64,000 bases of DNA from Ligula intestinalis (taxonomy: Eukaryota > Platyhelminthes > Cestoda > Diphyllobothriidea > Diphyllobothriidae), in NCBI GenBank assembly GCA_036362985.1, contig JAYGXS010000005.1, forward strand, positions 49,320,400-49,384,399. The letters run 5' to 3'. Positions 54,400-64,000 of the stretch are shown in pieces (position 1 is the first letter of the stretch; each line of letters begins with the position of its first letter). The translations under genes and the position numbers were made by a program. The notes under the pieces were generated by a model. That model did no database searches and was not told the origin of the DNA. It saw nothing but the letters and a program-made list of their open reading frames with translations.

Positions 54400-54550
54400 T
54401 CTCTCTCTCTCTCTCTGGCTCTCGGGTACGCTCCAGGCAACTCTCCTGTAAAGGCATGACCCCAGTCTTTTGGTCTGGCACTGCTACGTAGGATGGCAAG
54501 GACGATGGTTGGTTTCGATCGAACTGGCTAAAGGAGAGAGAGAGAGAGAC
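54400..54550. repeat. (CT)n and (GA)n tracts facing each other
   Basis: A CT run at 54400-54418 and a GA run at 54534-54550 can pair as a stem with a loop of about 115 bases. Confidence 0.7.
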
Positions 54551-56039
54551 AGGCCAATTCCAAAAAATTCCCTGTCCTCCTCCTCCCCCCCCCCCTACAG
54601 TGGACGTTTTACAGCCCTGAGGCTTGACAGATTCAGCTGCTGCTGCTGCACGGCGGTGCTGAAAACCCTTGCCCAAACCAACCACGAAAAGACTCTACTA
54701 AGAGCCCGCATCTCCCTGTCAGACATTCGTCGGGTCATATGACTGGTTCTCTCACTCCGCTATGCGCCCGCCTCCTTTTGCCCGAATGATGCTGTCGCGA
54801 GAAGGGGGAAACGGGACGGTTGTTGCACCCAGGGCGACACTTTTGACAGCCTGACTCAGGCTCCGCTCTTCAAAACATCCCCTGCTGCGGCCGTTGTTAT
54901 GACCGTTGGAGGTTCGCTGTGGCCCAATTACCTTAAGGATTTGAAGAACTTAATGTTGCCCAGTTAATATAGCTGAAATTTCTGATCTATAGGGAAGCGA
55001 TACTTACGCATCTAAGCCCCACCAGGAAACCATAGGGAAACCACAGCAGACGCGTTTTCGCTGCGTTAATAACCCGCCCTCACGGTGGCCAAGGTCTGCT
55101 GCACCAATCTCCCTACGGTAGATATATTTCCCCTCCTCTCCATCTGTGTTTTTGATGACGGAGGAGCCCCTCCCGACCATGCTGCTGCTCCTCTTCCTCC
55201 TCCTCCTCGCCGCCGGGATTGAGGCCCACCCGGCTGGGCCCCGCATCCAACAAGGGCTACTAGCCAGCCAGAAAACCATAGGTAGTGATCTAATAGTCCG
55301 TACAGCGGATATGTAGGACTGACCTGTTGGCCTCCAGTGGCTAAACAGTTATAGTTACATGCACATATGAATACAAGTATGAGGGCGGAATGATGTTAAC
55401 ATTGGCGAGTAGTCTATTTTTGAGCACATCAAAGCGTTCTTAGGTATGTTTCCTCCACATCATCCCATCAAGGTCTTCAACAGAAAAGAGATTTTATATC
55501 ATATATTGTCTAGCTTGTTAGAAGTAAGTAGGAGCATTCTATCCGCAGCAAAGGAAACACTGCTTGCGGTAAGTTGACAGTCGTTGTAGATGAAAGGTTT
55601 TTTTTTGAAAAAAGGTTTTGCGATTCTGGTGAGTTTCAATATGACTGAAAGTGGATTTTTACACGGTCACATTGCCTTTAGTTGAAAGCTCTTAGAACCT
55701 CTCCACTCCGCACTCATAAATGAACACGACTAATACGTACATATTCCATTGGTTTGCAAAGCTTCCAAGCATGCAAGCACCCCTTGCTGAAATGTTTAAA
55801 ATAGTTGCACAGTCGGATTCGCTTCTTAAATTAGTCTCTATAAATACATATTATTGAAGTCAAATACATTCTTTGGGTAATATAATTGATTGTGTGAATT
55901 TTCGAGACTAGAGCCCCAGCTTTTCATCAGAGGCAAAGGGAAAATGCCAAAAGCAGCTTCCATCGTGAGTTCATTGGAAAAATCGATAATGGCACGTCGT
56001 GGCACTTGTGCAAGTAGGCTGTGACCATGTGTCTCACCC
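54551..56039. other. No gene recognised; GC-rich patch at 54580-55270
   Basis: 54580-55270 is clearly richer in G and C than its surroundings. It has open frames in more than one phase on the minus strand (for example 55279-55004) and a possible donor ACC|GTGAGG at about 55085. It might be an exon or CpG-rich promoter, but I cannot choose a frame. The rest shows nothing. Confidence 0.3.
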
Positions 56040-57192
56040 AGTAAAACAAAGACACGATCAACAACTTTGAGTTCTATGGTCGGTACGTGGAGGATATTTT
56101 TTGTCTGACGAAACAGACTACCGATATAGATGACGTTGTGCAGACGTTCAATATGGCCCACGCAGCACTAAAGTGCACTGAGGAAACAGAGGTGAACAAC
56201 GAAATCGCGTTCCTAGATGTCCTCCTGCACAGAAAAGAAGACGGTTCAATACAACGCCGAGCAGGCAGAAAGAAAACCTAGACGGGGCAATACATTAATT
56301 TCAACAGTTTTGTTCCCCTTCATCTTAAAAGAATCTTAGTCCAGGGATTGGTAGCCAGAATACGACGCATCTGTTCTCCTAAAGTAGTCGAAGGTGAACT
56401 GCAGCAACTACAGAACCCACACCCTGAAAATGGTTAGCCAGAAAGTTTCATCCTTCGTAACATTAACGAGCGTGTCGCAAGGCCTGCCGTAGCAACGACA
56501 GAAAAAAAGACCTTTTCATAAGACTGCCCTTCCTAGGAGACGCAGCAAGCGAACTAGTAAGACGACGTCTAATGACAGCAGTCACGAGTGCTTTCTCGGT
56601 GGCTAACTTACGAGTATTCATCACAAATCCTCCCCTTCTGCGGATGGGGGGTGAAGACAGGCTACCACTACAGGCTACTTCCATGTTCATTTATTCCTTC
56701 ACCTGCTCCTGTGGTGCGGGATATATCGGCCGAACAACGAGACGTCTGGAGAAGAGGGTACGCGAACACATACCAGCCTGGTTAGGTAAAGGTGAAAATC
56801 GATCGATCTCATGCTCAATCCTCGCACACTTGATCGATACAAATCACCAAGTTGGCGCGAGGGAGGCCTTTCAAGTCATATACCAGGCACCGACGCACTA
56901 CTCTAAAGACATGCGTAAATGGGTGCTAGCCACAGCTGAGGCAGTGGCAATCCGTTTAGCAAAACCCGCTCTCTGCTGTCGAAAGACGCTGGTACATGCC
57001 ATCTCCCTCCCGTGGTCGACCGCATACAAGGATCCCGCACCGCCAGAAGCCACTACGTCAGACGTCACGACGTCAGAAGCTACGCAGCCCGAAACCATAC
57101 TACCCACAGTCGCAGAGAACACGCAGTGCGACCAACGTCCTCGGCATGCTGAGTCCGGCTCGCAGGAGACGAGGGAACCACGAGATGACTAA
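56040..57192 (+). pseudogene. Penelope-like element, RT remnant and GIY-YIG
   Basis: Starts within the RT at DTINNFEFYGRYVEDIFCL, where the catalytic YVDD reads YVED. The RT then continues with NEIAFLDVLLHRKEDGSI and, after several stops, a thumb remnant. The GIY-YIG part (56572-57192) is open: GGEDRLPLQATSMFIYSFTC, GYIGRTTRRLEKRVREH, then a C-terminal tail rich in threonine and alanine. RT and GIY-YIG are in one frame at the join, unlike the 44-kb copy of the same subfamily. It is inactive. Confidence 0.8.
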
Positions 57193-57282
57193 TTATCCCC
57201 TCCCCCCCTCCACCTCAAGAACCATATTAGCACTGTACCGAACTGCCTGCTTTAGTCACCTACTTTCCACGTCACTGTAACG

Positions 57283-57330
57283 GCCTGAAGTAAATGATCG
57301 AAAACAGCTGTTTTCCAACACGACTTTTCA
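57283..57330 (+). ncRNA. Hammerhead-like remnant, PLE terminus
   Basis: GGC, CUGAAGU, AAUGAUC-type spacer, GAA, the palindrome AACAGCUGUU, U, UCC lie in the same order as the hammerhead at 43578-43623. The core has lost two invariant positions and stem I pairs poorly. It marks the 3' end of the PLE at 56040. Confidence 0.5.
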
Positions 57331-57489
57331 ATAGCTAAACAATTCTTGAATATTTTAAAGGCCGACAGGAATTTGTTCGCTCCGAGCGTACATCCCTTTA
57401 TTATGCTACAAAATGACACATTAACGGTCCCTATAAATGTGTACTATAAATGACAAGGCTCTGGAACAAGCTACGCGTTTTTTTAAATG

Positions 57490-58915
57490 AAAGCCTTCAA
57501 TGTGCTTTTAAAAACAAGGCTTTTCCGACCGAAAGGCGTCCTCCTTTCTAAGAAAAACGTTATACAACGCATACTTTTCCAGGAATCAGGCGAATGAAAT
57601 GAAACTCTTCTAGATGTTATTCCAGTTTTCTAATGACTGGAAACCTTGTTTTTTGTCACAAAATATCAAACGCCTAATGTACCTTTCTGCATGGCTTATG
57701 AAACCTGCCTGTAGTCATGTCACTGTGCCGAGCGTCCTTGAAGTGCTAGAGTTTTTTAACCGATTCCAAAGACGCCTTCTGGAGTACTCTCAGAGAAAAT
57801 ATGCAACATGCTGGTGTGTGGCTACGCATTCAGAGAGGCCACCTGATTACAGGAGGAAATGCTGGCTTTCCAGTCGGGGTTAGAGCAAACTGCTGTCTTT
57901 TTTAATTATATTTTGAGTATGCTGACTGCGTAGGGCACGGTTAATAGCCCCCCTCCCCATACGACAGACGCACTTGTGCTAAATTCCAGGGAGTTAGGGA
58001 CAGGGTAAAGATGGTTAGATTTTGGGTAACGGCCTAATTTAGGGCAGGGGAATATGAGCCCGTACTGGAACCTAGCGCAAGGTCACCTGTACGATCGCGG
58101 GACACTTATGCCCTTGTCCGGCCGCTGACCGAATGGTATCCTGCTTAATGCATTTAAATCAAGTAGGCGAGACCAGTTGCTTCAGGCACACTTTAGTTCG
58201 GATAACTTGAGTTACCTCACCACGGCTCGGCAAGCAGTGAACCCAACTATGCAACTAATTTGGAACCATAAATGCCAAAGCAGTATTATGTAAAAGCTGA
58301 ATCGACTAACTTATACATAGTCACATCTGCCATGAAGGAGGAATAGAAATTTTGACTGTCCTAAATAGCTGGAATATGCTTAGCAGAATTGGCTGGGGAT
58401 AAGGATAATACAAAGTGGAATTGCTATACCTGGCTTTATTTTCACCATCAGGTAATCATGCCTTTAGCTAATGCTCGACAGTTTCGTACTACGATGGAAC
58501 AGTTGGCTTTACATCTCGGACTGATTTTCTAACACTGCATGTAGTTATGCGATCTGTCGAACATCTTTGAGGTTGCGGGGCTGCTCCCGAAGCGAGATGA
58601 CATCTTCCTTCAGATAGTAAATTTTCAACAGACATAACTGCATATGCAAGCAGTAGGGTACACAACATTGGAGCTCTTCTAGAAAACACTTGTCAGGTGA
58701 TAGCCGCAGAAAATTCTCGGAGCACATGCACAGAACAGGAAGTGTGTTGCGAATTAGGAACTGTGCAAGAATGGACTGAACGATGCGGGATTGAAGTACG
58801 CCGGAGTATGCAGCAGGAATCGACAAAAACTTCTGTTCCAGGCTTATGGGTTTCGAAACCCCATTGAAGGTCCATTTTCTGACAGAAGATACAACTAACG
58901 ATAGCCAAACTTACT
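57490..58915 (-). repeat. Repeat family C, inverted copy
   Basis: Reverse complement of 35885-37200 with about 10 percent differences. The conserved open stretch appears on the minus strand within 58826-58545 (FLRLSPDKCFLEELQ, YYLKEDVISLRE). The order of blocks is the same. The two copies lie 20 kb apart in opposite orientation. Confidence 0.75.
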
Positions 58916-59479
58916 CCAGCAGACCAAAAGTATCAGTGTCGTGAATAAAAACACTCCCACAGTAGGCCTTAATCAATGATAAGTGCCAAAAACATTCAGT
59001 TTTCTCCAACGGATGTTATAAGTGAAGCAATTGCCCTGAATAATGATGTATGCCGGTCAATTGCTAGCAGGACAGGCGCACAACCCGCATGAAAGCAGCC
59101 CACATACTGGCAAGGTCGGTACGCTGCCTGACATCAAATGACCCGGCTCCGTCTCAGAACTGTCCTGTGGTCATGCCTATTCTGAAATGCGGACGATTGA
59201 GAAAGTCTGAGATATACGCCAAAACTCGGCAAAAATGCATTCTTTCGAGCAGTCAGTTTTTGTGTGTTCACCGAAGACAGGGGACGTTTTGTGACCTGCT
59301 TGCGTTGAATTTCACCCTCCCAAAGGCCCACCGATGCGGTTTTCGACGTCTGCGAACAGCCAATCACAGATGGTGCCTAGCTGGCCCTCAGCGAGATAAG
59401 GAATAGCATGCTTGCACGTTTCCCGACGCAAGCTATCTGTCTTCCCAAAAACCTTTGTGACCTACCCAGCGAATGAACG
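58916..59479. other. No gene recognised
   Basis: A 105-codon frame (59089-59406, plus) has no motif. Its position before an LTR fragment suggests retroelement debris. Confidence 0.3.
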
Positions 59480-59717
59480 ATCTCTCTCTCTGTCTACTGG
59501 CCTGACTGCTGTCAAACCAGCACTTCAACTCGACTGGCTCTCCTGGCCGGTTGTATACTCCGCAAGTCAAATCTCCTACCACCTATTCTTCGTCCCTCTG
59601 TGTACACAATATACTGTTCCCACTAAGTTGGCCTTCCCAAGACTTCTCTCATCTACTAAGTAACCATGGTCTGAAGATTGCAGTTGTTGGGTTTAACTCC
59701 CTTAATCCCCTGCGATA
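59480..59717 (+). repeat. Gypsy-type LTR fragment
   Basis: Matches the 3' half of the LTR at 52760-53100: TATTCTTCGTCCCTCTGTGT, ACTAAGTAACCATGGTCTGA, and TTGCAGTTG. No primer-binding site follows (GACGAAAACG instead). Confidence 0.6.
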
Positions 59718-59974
59718 GACGAAAACGTGTTCAGCAGTCCGTTTGGGATGATTTCATCCACTGTGTGTTGACATAACCTTATCGCCCGTAGCTACATGTC
59801 AGCCTTGCATCTATTAACAAAACTTCCCTTCCAGCGCTGCTATGAAGAAATCTATAGCCGTGGCTAGAAAAAATCTGAGCGTGGACGACACAGTAGTTCA
59901 CAACATGAAAACATTTTTGATGTAAATCATCCGATCTTGCAAAAAGCACAGACGGATAAACTGAAGTTTAGAAG

Positions 59975-60610
59975 AAGAAGATGCAATCACTGGAACAAGG
60001 GGTTTATTTTCCTGACGTTTCGGATTCCCTCGGGTATCCTTAATCATAGGTGATGATAACACAGTCATGGTCATGCGCAGATAAGGTGGAGATATGCACA
60101 GGCTGCACGGTATTTATAGTTCATAGTGGTCATCCGCGTGTGTGTGATAATAGCTCACTTCTGTAGCCATCGCTTGGGTCTTAATTGATGCGGTACTGGC
60201 TTGAGACTTCGCGTTCGACTCACTAATTGCCACAGTTTGCTTGTCAGCGTCGTATGCGGACTTTATAATTGCAAGGTAATTATGCTCGCTGTCATCGGAG
60301 TTGATGCAGCGTGACTGATTCTGTTGCTCAGGGAATGTCGCAGTACATCGTATGGGAACGCCAAATCGTTGCGTTTGTTGATGGACTGGGGGCCTGAGGA
60401 CCATGGCTCGAGCAGCTCGTGGCTCACGCGGTTGTCACCTCTTGCTAGGATTTCGGCCTCGTCAAACTTTAAAATATGGCCGGGTCCCGGATAGTGAGTT
60501 GAAACCTGGGAGTTAACGTCTTTCTTCCTCACCGCCACTGCATGCTGTGTCGTCTGTATCAGCCTTGCGGTCAACATCACCAGACCAAAGAATGGCTTCC
60601 CTGACGGCAC
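59975..60610 (-). pseudogene. Penelope-like element fragment, GIY-YIG end and terminus (copy B)
   Basis: On the minus strand the second half of the GIY-YIG domain (HAVAVRKKDVNSQVSTHY, HILKFDEAEILARGDNRVSH) continues in frame into ELLEPWSSGPQSINKR. It then shifts frame to a C terminus ending DDHYEL at 60114. The terminus at about 60040-59975 has CCTATGATTAA, a GGAT-A-CCC/GGG-A-ATCC hairpin, GAAACGTCAGG, AATAAA and TTCCAGTGAT. It is the sister of copy A at 7090-7970. Confidence 0.75.
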
Positions 60611-60772
60611 GATTAACTTCTTCCAGAATTACTTACTTATACGCATCCAAATTGCTTATTATTTGTTTAAAATATATTTCTTAACACACCCGGCAGATGT
60701 TTTCTGTAGATTTAGCCCTCGAGAAGAACGTTGAATCCATCCATCCATCCACCTCTCCCTCTCTTTCTCCTC

Positions 60773-60775
<3 letters not shown>

Positions 60776-60821
<46 letters not shown>
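60776..60821. repeat. (CA)n microsatellite
   Basis: About 22 CA units directly before the second copy of the long direct repeat. Confidence 0.9.
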
Positions 60822-60823
<2 letters not shown>

Positions 60824-61645
60824 CAGTTCCCCCGTCGATTTCGACTATGGGCACCACGCGCTCCAACAAGCCGCAGCAAACGCTGAAGCAAGCCGCAACT
60901 GACACAAAGGCGAGCTGGGCAAGCAACACGAAAGCGACAGCAACCAGGAGCGACGCAGAGAACTGGCGCGAGGGAAAACAGGAGTTTAGGCAGACTTGCG
61001 CAGAATCTACCCACTCGCTCGCCACTCCCATCTCCATATCCGGTGTAAAGACAAAGTCAATAAGACCGGGGATGAGGGAGTGTGTAGATGGCTTGCGCGA
61101 TAAACACTCAGCATGCGCACGCTTGACACAGCCATCTCGCTTGGTATGCTCCCGACTGCGCGGGAGCGCCATAAAGGCCACATTAAGAGGGAGCCATTGC
61201 ACCCTGACTCTCAGTCTTCCCTCTCCTCCCGTACGCACACACAGACACACGCGTACAGAAGGAGCAGCTACGTGGGGCCCGAGTTTTCCCGTCAGTTGGC
61301 AGACCCTCCAAGCCACGGCTTTTAGCGCACCGTGATAGATTCAGACGCATTCAGATTTATTATAGTGAGGGAAGAAACGCGCCGAGGTCGACCTCACTCT
61401 CTTCCCCACCACATAGTGACCGTCTAGCTTTTCGGGCACCCGCAGTGGGGTCTGAAACCCAGTGGGTGCGCGAGCGCAGTCACCAGCAGGGAATCAGAAG
61501 TGAGAGAAAATGCCAGCGCCTTCCAGGCCGCAGGGACCGTGGTTGGCTAAAGACTGGCATTGCATGTGCATACAGACCATTGGATCTTAGAAGGGTGAGA
61601 GCAGCCCTGCATGAAGCCTGGACCAACACCCTCCTGAGAGGGGAC
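60822..61645 (+). repeat. Long direct repeat, copy 2
   Basis: Nearly identical to 30836-31665, same orientation, 30 kb away. A frame from ATG 60847 stays open to 61335 here, but the other copy has early stops, so I do not call a gene. Similarity to copy 1 ends at GAGAGGGG in both. Confidence 0.75.
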
Positions 61646-62435
61646 ACACACATAGGAAGAGCCACAAGCATAATTTGTGGTGGAGCCAATCGATAGGTAT
61701 TGTAGTCGCAAGGCGTTGGTTAGAACTCACGCACTCTGATGCACAGCACAGTGTTCGGCCCATTTCACCACGAAACGCAATGATGAAACAGCTTTTCGTC
61801 TCCTGCTCTTGTGGTGAATCACTGAAACTTATTATTGGCATGCTTGGGTGTTCTTCTTTCCTAATCTGGAAGGTCGCTAGCCGAAGTCCTTCATTCAAGC
61901 GCAATCACTTTTCGCGCTTCATCAATGACTGTTTCCTTGCAGTGCAACTGGGCTGGAAGGTGCAGAGGTGAAACCTATCGTTCCCGAATCCTCCATCAAA
62001 ACGTTCAACGGCACTGACAGGAGACAGCCGCATAGGCTGCCCATTTTTTGACCCACTTCAGCAAGGGATATTCGTTTAAGTAGGCGTAGGGCCAGCAGCT
62101 AGGAGTAGGTAGGGTTTGGTTAAGTGACATTAAGAAGTCGATGTGCTTCAGGAGAGAGTGCCTGTCCCCAAACTACCTGGAACCAGAAGGTATCCCTATC
62201 ATTTCACTTATGCGTTCGTTATTGTCACTGACCACACCAGGCAACATTAATAAAGGATGTTCAAACCTTCAAAAATATGTCAATAAGTGTTATCGTAGTT
62301 CTGGTGAGCAGATGCACATTTATCAGGGGAGGCGTGAACGCTTCCGGAAAACAGAGAACGTCCTTCAGCCTTCCTGGGGTAAAGTTGCCAAGCATATTCT
62401 TGTTTAGGGTCCCTCCATCTTTTTAAACGAATTAT
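61646..62435. other. No gene recognised
   Basis: No motif on either strand. Confidence 0.35.
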
Positions 62436-62580
62436 GTATATATATATATATATCAGTTAGGGGGGTATGACAGCATCTGGGGGTAACCTGATACAGAACT
62501 GTTTCGGGCTTATTAGCCTTCATCAGCCACATGAACTTTGTTTAGTTCGGAAGCCTATTCGATCGGTGTTCGCACATTCC
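62436..62580 (-). mobile_element. Hammerhead-like repeat, copy 3, beside (TA)n
   Basis: On the minus strand it carries CUGAUGA (62526-62520), the GGCU-AAUA-AGCC hairpin, GAA (62505-62503) and stem III ACA-GUUC-UGU, all intact. It ends ATACCCCCCTAACTG at a (TA)n tract. The 5' flank pairs with the 3' strand over only three positions, so stem I is weak. The adjoining CACATGAACTTTGTTTAG block is shared with 20868. Confidence 0.7.
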
Positions 62581-62611
62581 TGAGTGAATATATACATATA
62601 TATATATATAT

Positions 62612-62944
62612 GAGAAGAAGAGGCGATCTCGGGAATAATGGGTATAGTATCCTGACGTTTCGAAAGCGTACAGGCTTGCATCGTCGGAGGTTGGTGTTTG
62701 TACACGCCTCACAGTCTTTTATAGGTGTTACAACTGACGTCTCGTTCGCTCTCCGTCTATTGGCGCTAGATCCCCTGCGGGGGCGGGGCTGCAGCTCCGT
62801 CATCGTCCTGCTGACCAGGGTTTCTCGCCGTCACCTCGTCGGAGGGGGAGGGCAGTGTTCGCCTGCCAGTGGTCATTGCTCGCGCCTGCATCGATCGCGT
62901 CGGTGCCGCATGTCCTGCTGGCTTCCCCCGCTGGCACTTTCCCG
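62612..62944 (-). mobile_element. Inverted PLE 3' end preceding a PLE body
   Basis: On the minus strand it reads a proline/alanine-rich coding tail. Near 62690-62650 it has CCGACGATGC, an AAGC/GCTT hairpin, TCGAAACGTCAGG, then TTCCCGAGATCGCC and TCTTCTTCTC against a (TA)n tract. It is joined at about 62944 to a plus-strand PLE RT fragment. An inverted terminus at the 5' side is a known structure of Penelope insertions. Confidence 0.65.
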
Positions 62945-64000
62945 GTACGTAGACGATACCTTCGTTGTCCTCAAGCGTGAAATGGTCTCTGAATTTCACA
63001 CGATGCTGAACTCCATTTTTGCCGACATTCAGTTTACAACAGAGGCTGAGAGCAACAATCAACTTGCGTTCCTAGACGTCCTGGTCCACCGCAAAACCAA
63101 CGGGAGCCTAAAGACGACGGTATACCGAAAAGCAACCGACACACGTCAGGTACTCAGTTACTAAAGTAACCATCCGCTGAGCCACAAACGCAGCTGTGTG
63201 CGAACGCTTTACAAAAGGGCAGAAACACATTGCAACGAGGCAGTTGACAAAGCGGCTGAACTTAAATATCTTCGACGGATGTTCATCTCTAACGGTTACC
63301 CTCGCAGCTTCCTAGGAAGCAGCAGACAACCGAAACGAGCTGCAAGACCGGCGGTCGAACAACCGACATTGTGGAGAGCAATGCCATACATAGAGAATGT
63401 TTCTGAAGCAGTCGCTCGTTTGTTACAACCACTGGGTATCGGCGTAGCCCACAGACCCGAGGCAACAATAAGACGAGTGGTCATGAGACCAAAGGCCCCT
63501 CTGTCCCGCGGAGAAACAGCAAACGTCGTCTATCGCATCCAGTGTAGTTCCTGTGAGGCCAATTACAATGGGGAGACCGGAAAGCGACTACAGACGCGTA
63601 TGAGCGAGCACGCAAGGGCAGTCGACAGGATGGACCCACGCTCGTTGGTGGCGGAACATTGTTCGGCTCCTGGAAACACCTTCGCTTTTGATGACGCTGA
63701 AATCCTAGCCCGAGGTAGTGACCGGACAACCAGAGAAACGCTTGAAGCATGGCACACTGCACAAAATTCCATCAACCGCTGTACGATTCTCCCGGCGGCT
63801 TACCAGGCGTTACGCGTGCGGCTCAATCAACGAAATCGCCGGCAGGAAGTCAGACGGGTCGCGACGACTAGCAACCCCACACTGGGCCAGAATACAGGCG
63901 TTCGGGAACCTACCGCAGATACCAATGCAGCCGTCAGCGACGCCATGGGCAACGTGAACCAACAAGACCTCCTGTCGGGCTTGCGCGCAGTTGCACATGA
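62945..64000 (+). pseudogene. Penelope-like element, RT end plus GIY-YIG, runs off the window
   Basis: Starts at the RT catalytic site (RYVDDTFVVLKREMVSEFHT), then SNNQLAFLDVLVHRK and the thumb. One in-frame TAA at 63162 is the only stop. The frame then runs to the window end: FISNGYPRSF, GIGVAHRPEATIRRVVM, and ANVVYRIQCSSCEANYNGET with RMSEHARAVDR. LEAWHTAQNSINR and a polar tail follow. The YIG position reads YNG. Without its upstream fingers and with the stop it is probably inactive, but it is young. Confidence 0.85.

Noticed and set aside
55004..55279. Possible exon with donor GTGAGG in GC-rich DNA (minus)
   Set aside because: Two frames are equally open and neither resembles a known protein.
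60847..61335. Long open frame starting MGTTRSNKPQQTLKQAA in the direct repeat
   Set aside because: The other copy at 30.8 kb breaks the frame early by base changes, and the composition is biased by CA and purine-rich repeats.
1..64000. CRISPR arrays, bacterial operons, plasmid or phage features
   Set aside because: Spliced genes, SINEs and LINEs show that this is animal nuclear DNA. No regularly spaced repeats with unique spacers were seen; the 20-bp array at 49651 is a plain tandem repeat.

Overview
The window reads as nuclear DNA of a parasitic flatworm, most likely a diphyllobothriidean tapeworm (inference, not proven). It has spliced eukaryotic genes with GT-AG introns and long AT-rich intergenic DNA. 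It is crowded with decayed retroelements of kinds common in flatworms: Penelope-like elements (PLEs) with GIY-YIG domains, CR1-like and endonuclease-RT LINEs, Ty3/Gypsy with DUF7041-type gag, and tRNA-derived SINEs.

Only three host loci are supported, all on the minus strand. (1) A four-exon mitochondrial Obg-type GTPase (MTG2/GTPBP5 family) at 13336-17639. (2) A single-exon TMEM70-like mitochondrial protein at 21584-22156. (3) An orphan coiled-coil exon at 50142-50306 resembling the C-terminal domain of myosin phosphatase targeting subunits. The first two both act in mitochondria (ribosome maturation; respiratory-complex assembly) and lie 4 kb apart, but nothing shows that they are co-regulated.

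Layout: 1-13 kb holds a LINE 3' end, an inverted pair of an unclassified repeat (family A) with two more copies, a PLE fragment and LINE ends. 13-18 kb is MTG2, with a PLE terminus in an intron. 17.6-21.2 kb is a SINE cluster and foldback elements beside (TA)n. 21.5-24 kb holds TMEM70 and a dead CR1-like LINE. 25.7-27.4 kb is a truncated Gypsy element with an intact gag. 28-34.4 kb holds LINE endonuclease, a LINE RT fragment and a Gypsy integrase fragment. 35.6-38 kb carries repeat family C, which returns inverted at 57.5-58.9 kb. 42.8-46.7 kb has a hammerhead-bearing SINE, then a PLE with RT and GIY-YIG joined head to head with an inverted partial copy of itself, then another PLE fragment. 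51.5-53.1 kb has inverted PLE termini, a SINE and an LTR with a complete tRNA-Trp primer site. 56-64 kb holds three more PLE copies, an LTR fragment and a second copy of the 31-kb direct repeat.

The most interesting signal is RNA, not protein. The SINE tails, the (TA)n-associated foldback elements and the PLE termini all carry sequences that fit the hammerhead ribozyme layout (CUGANGA, stem II, GAA, a very short stem III, cleavage base, stem I). Two fold convincingly by hand: 43578-43623 (minus), in a PLE terminus, and 42797-42845 (minus), in a SINE tail. PLE hammerheads and schistosome hammerhead SINEs are known; the tRNA-headed SINE version here and the range of copies from intact to broken make the window a good test case.
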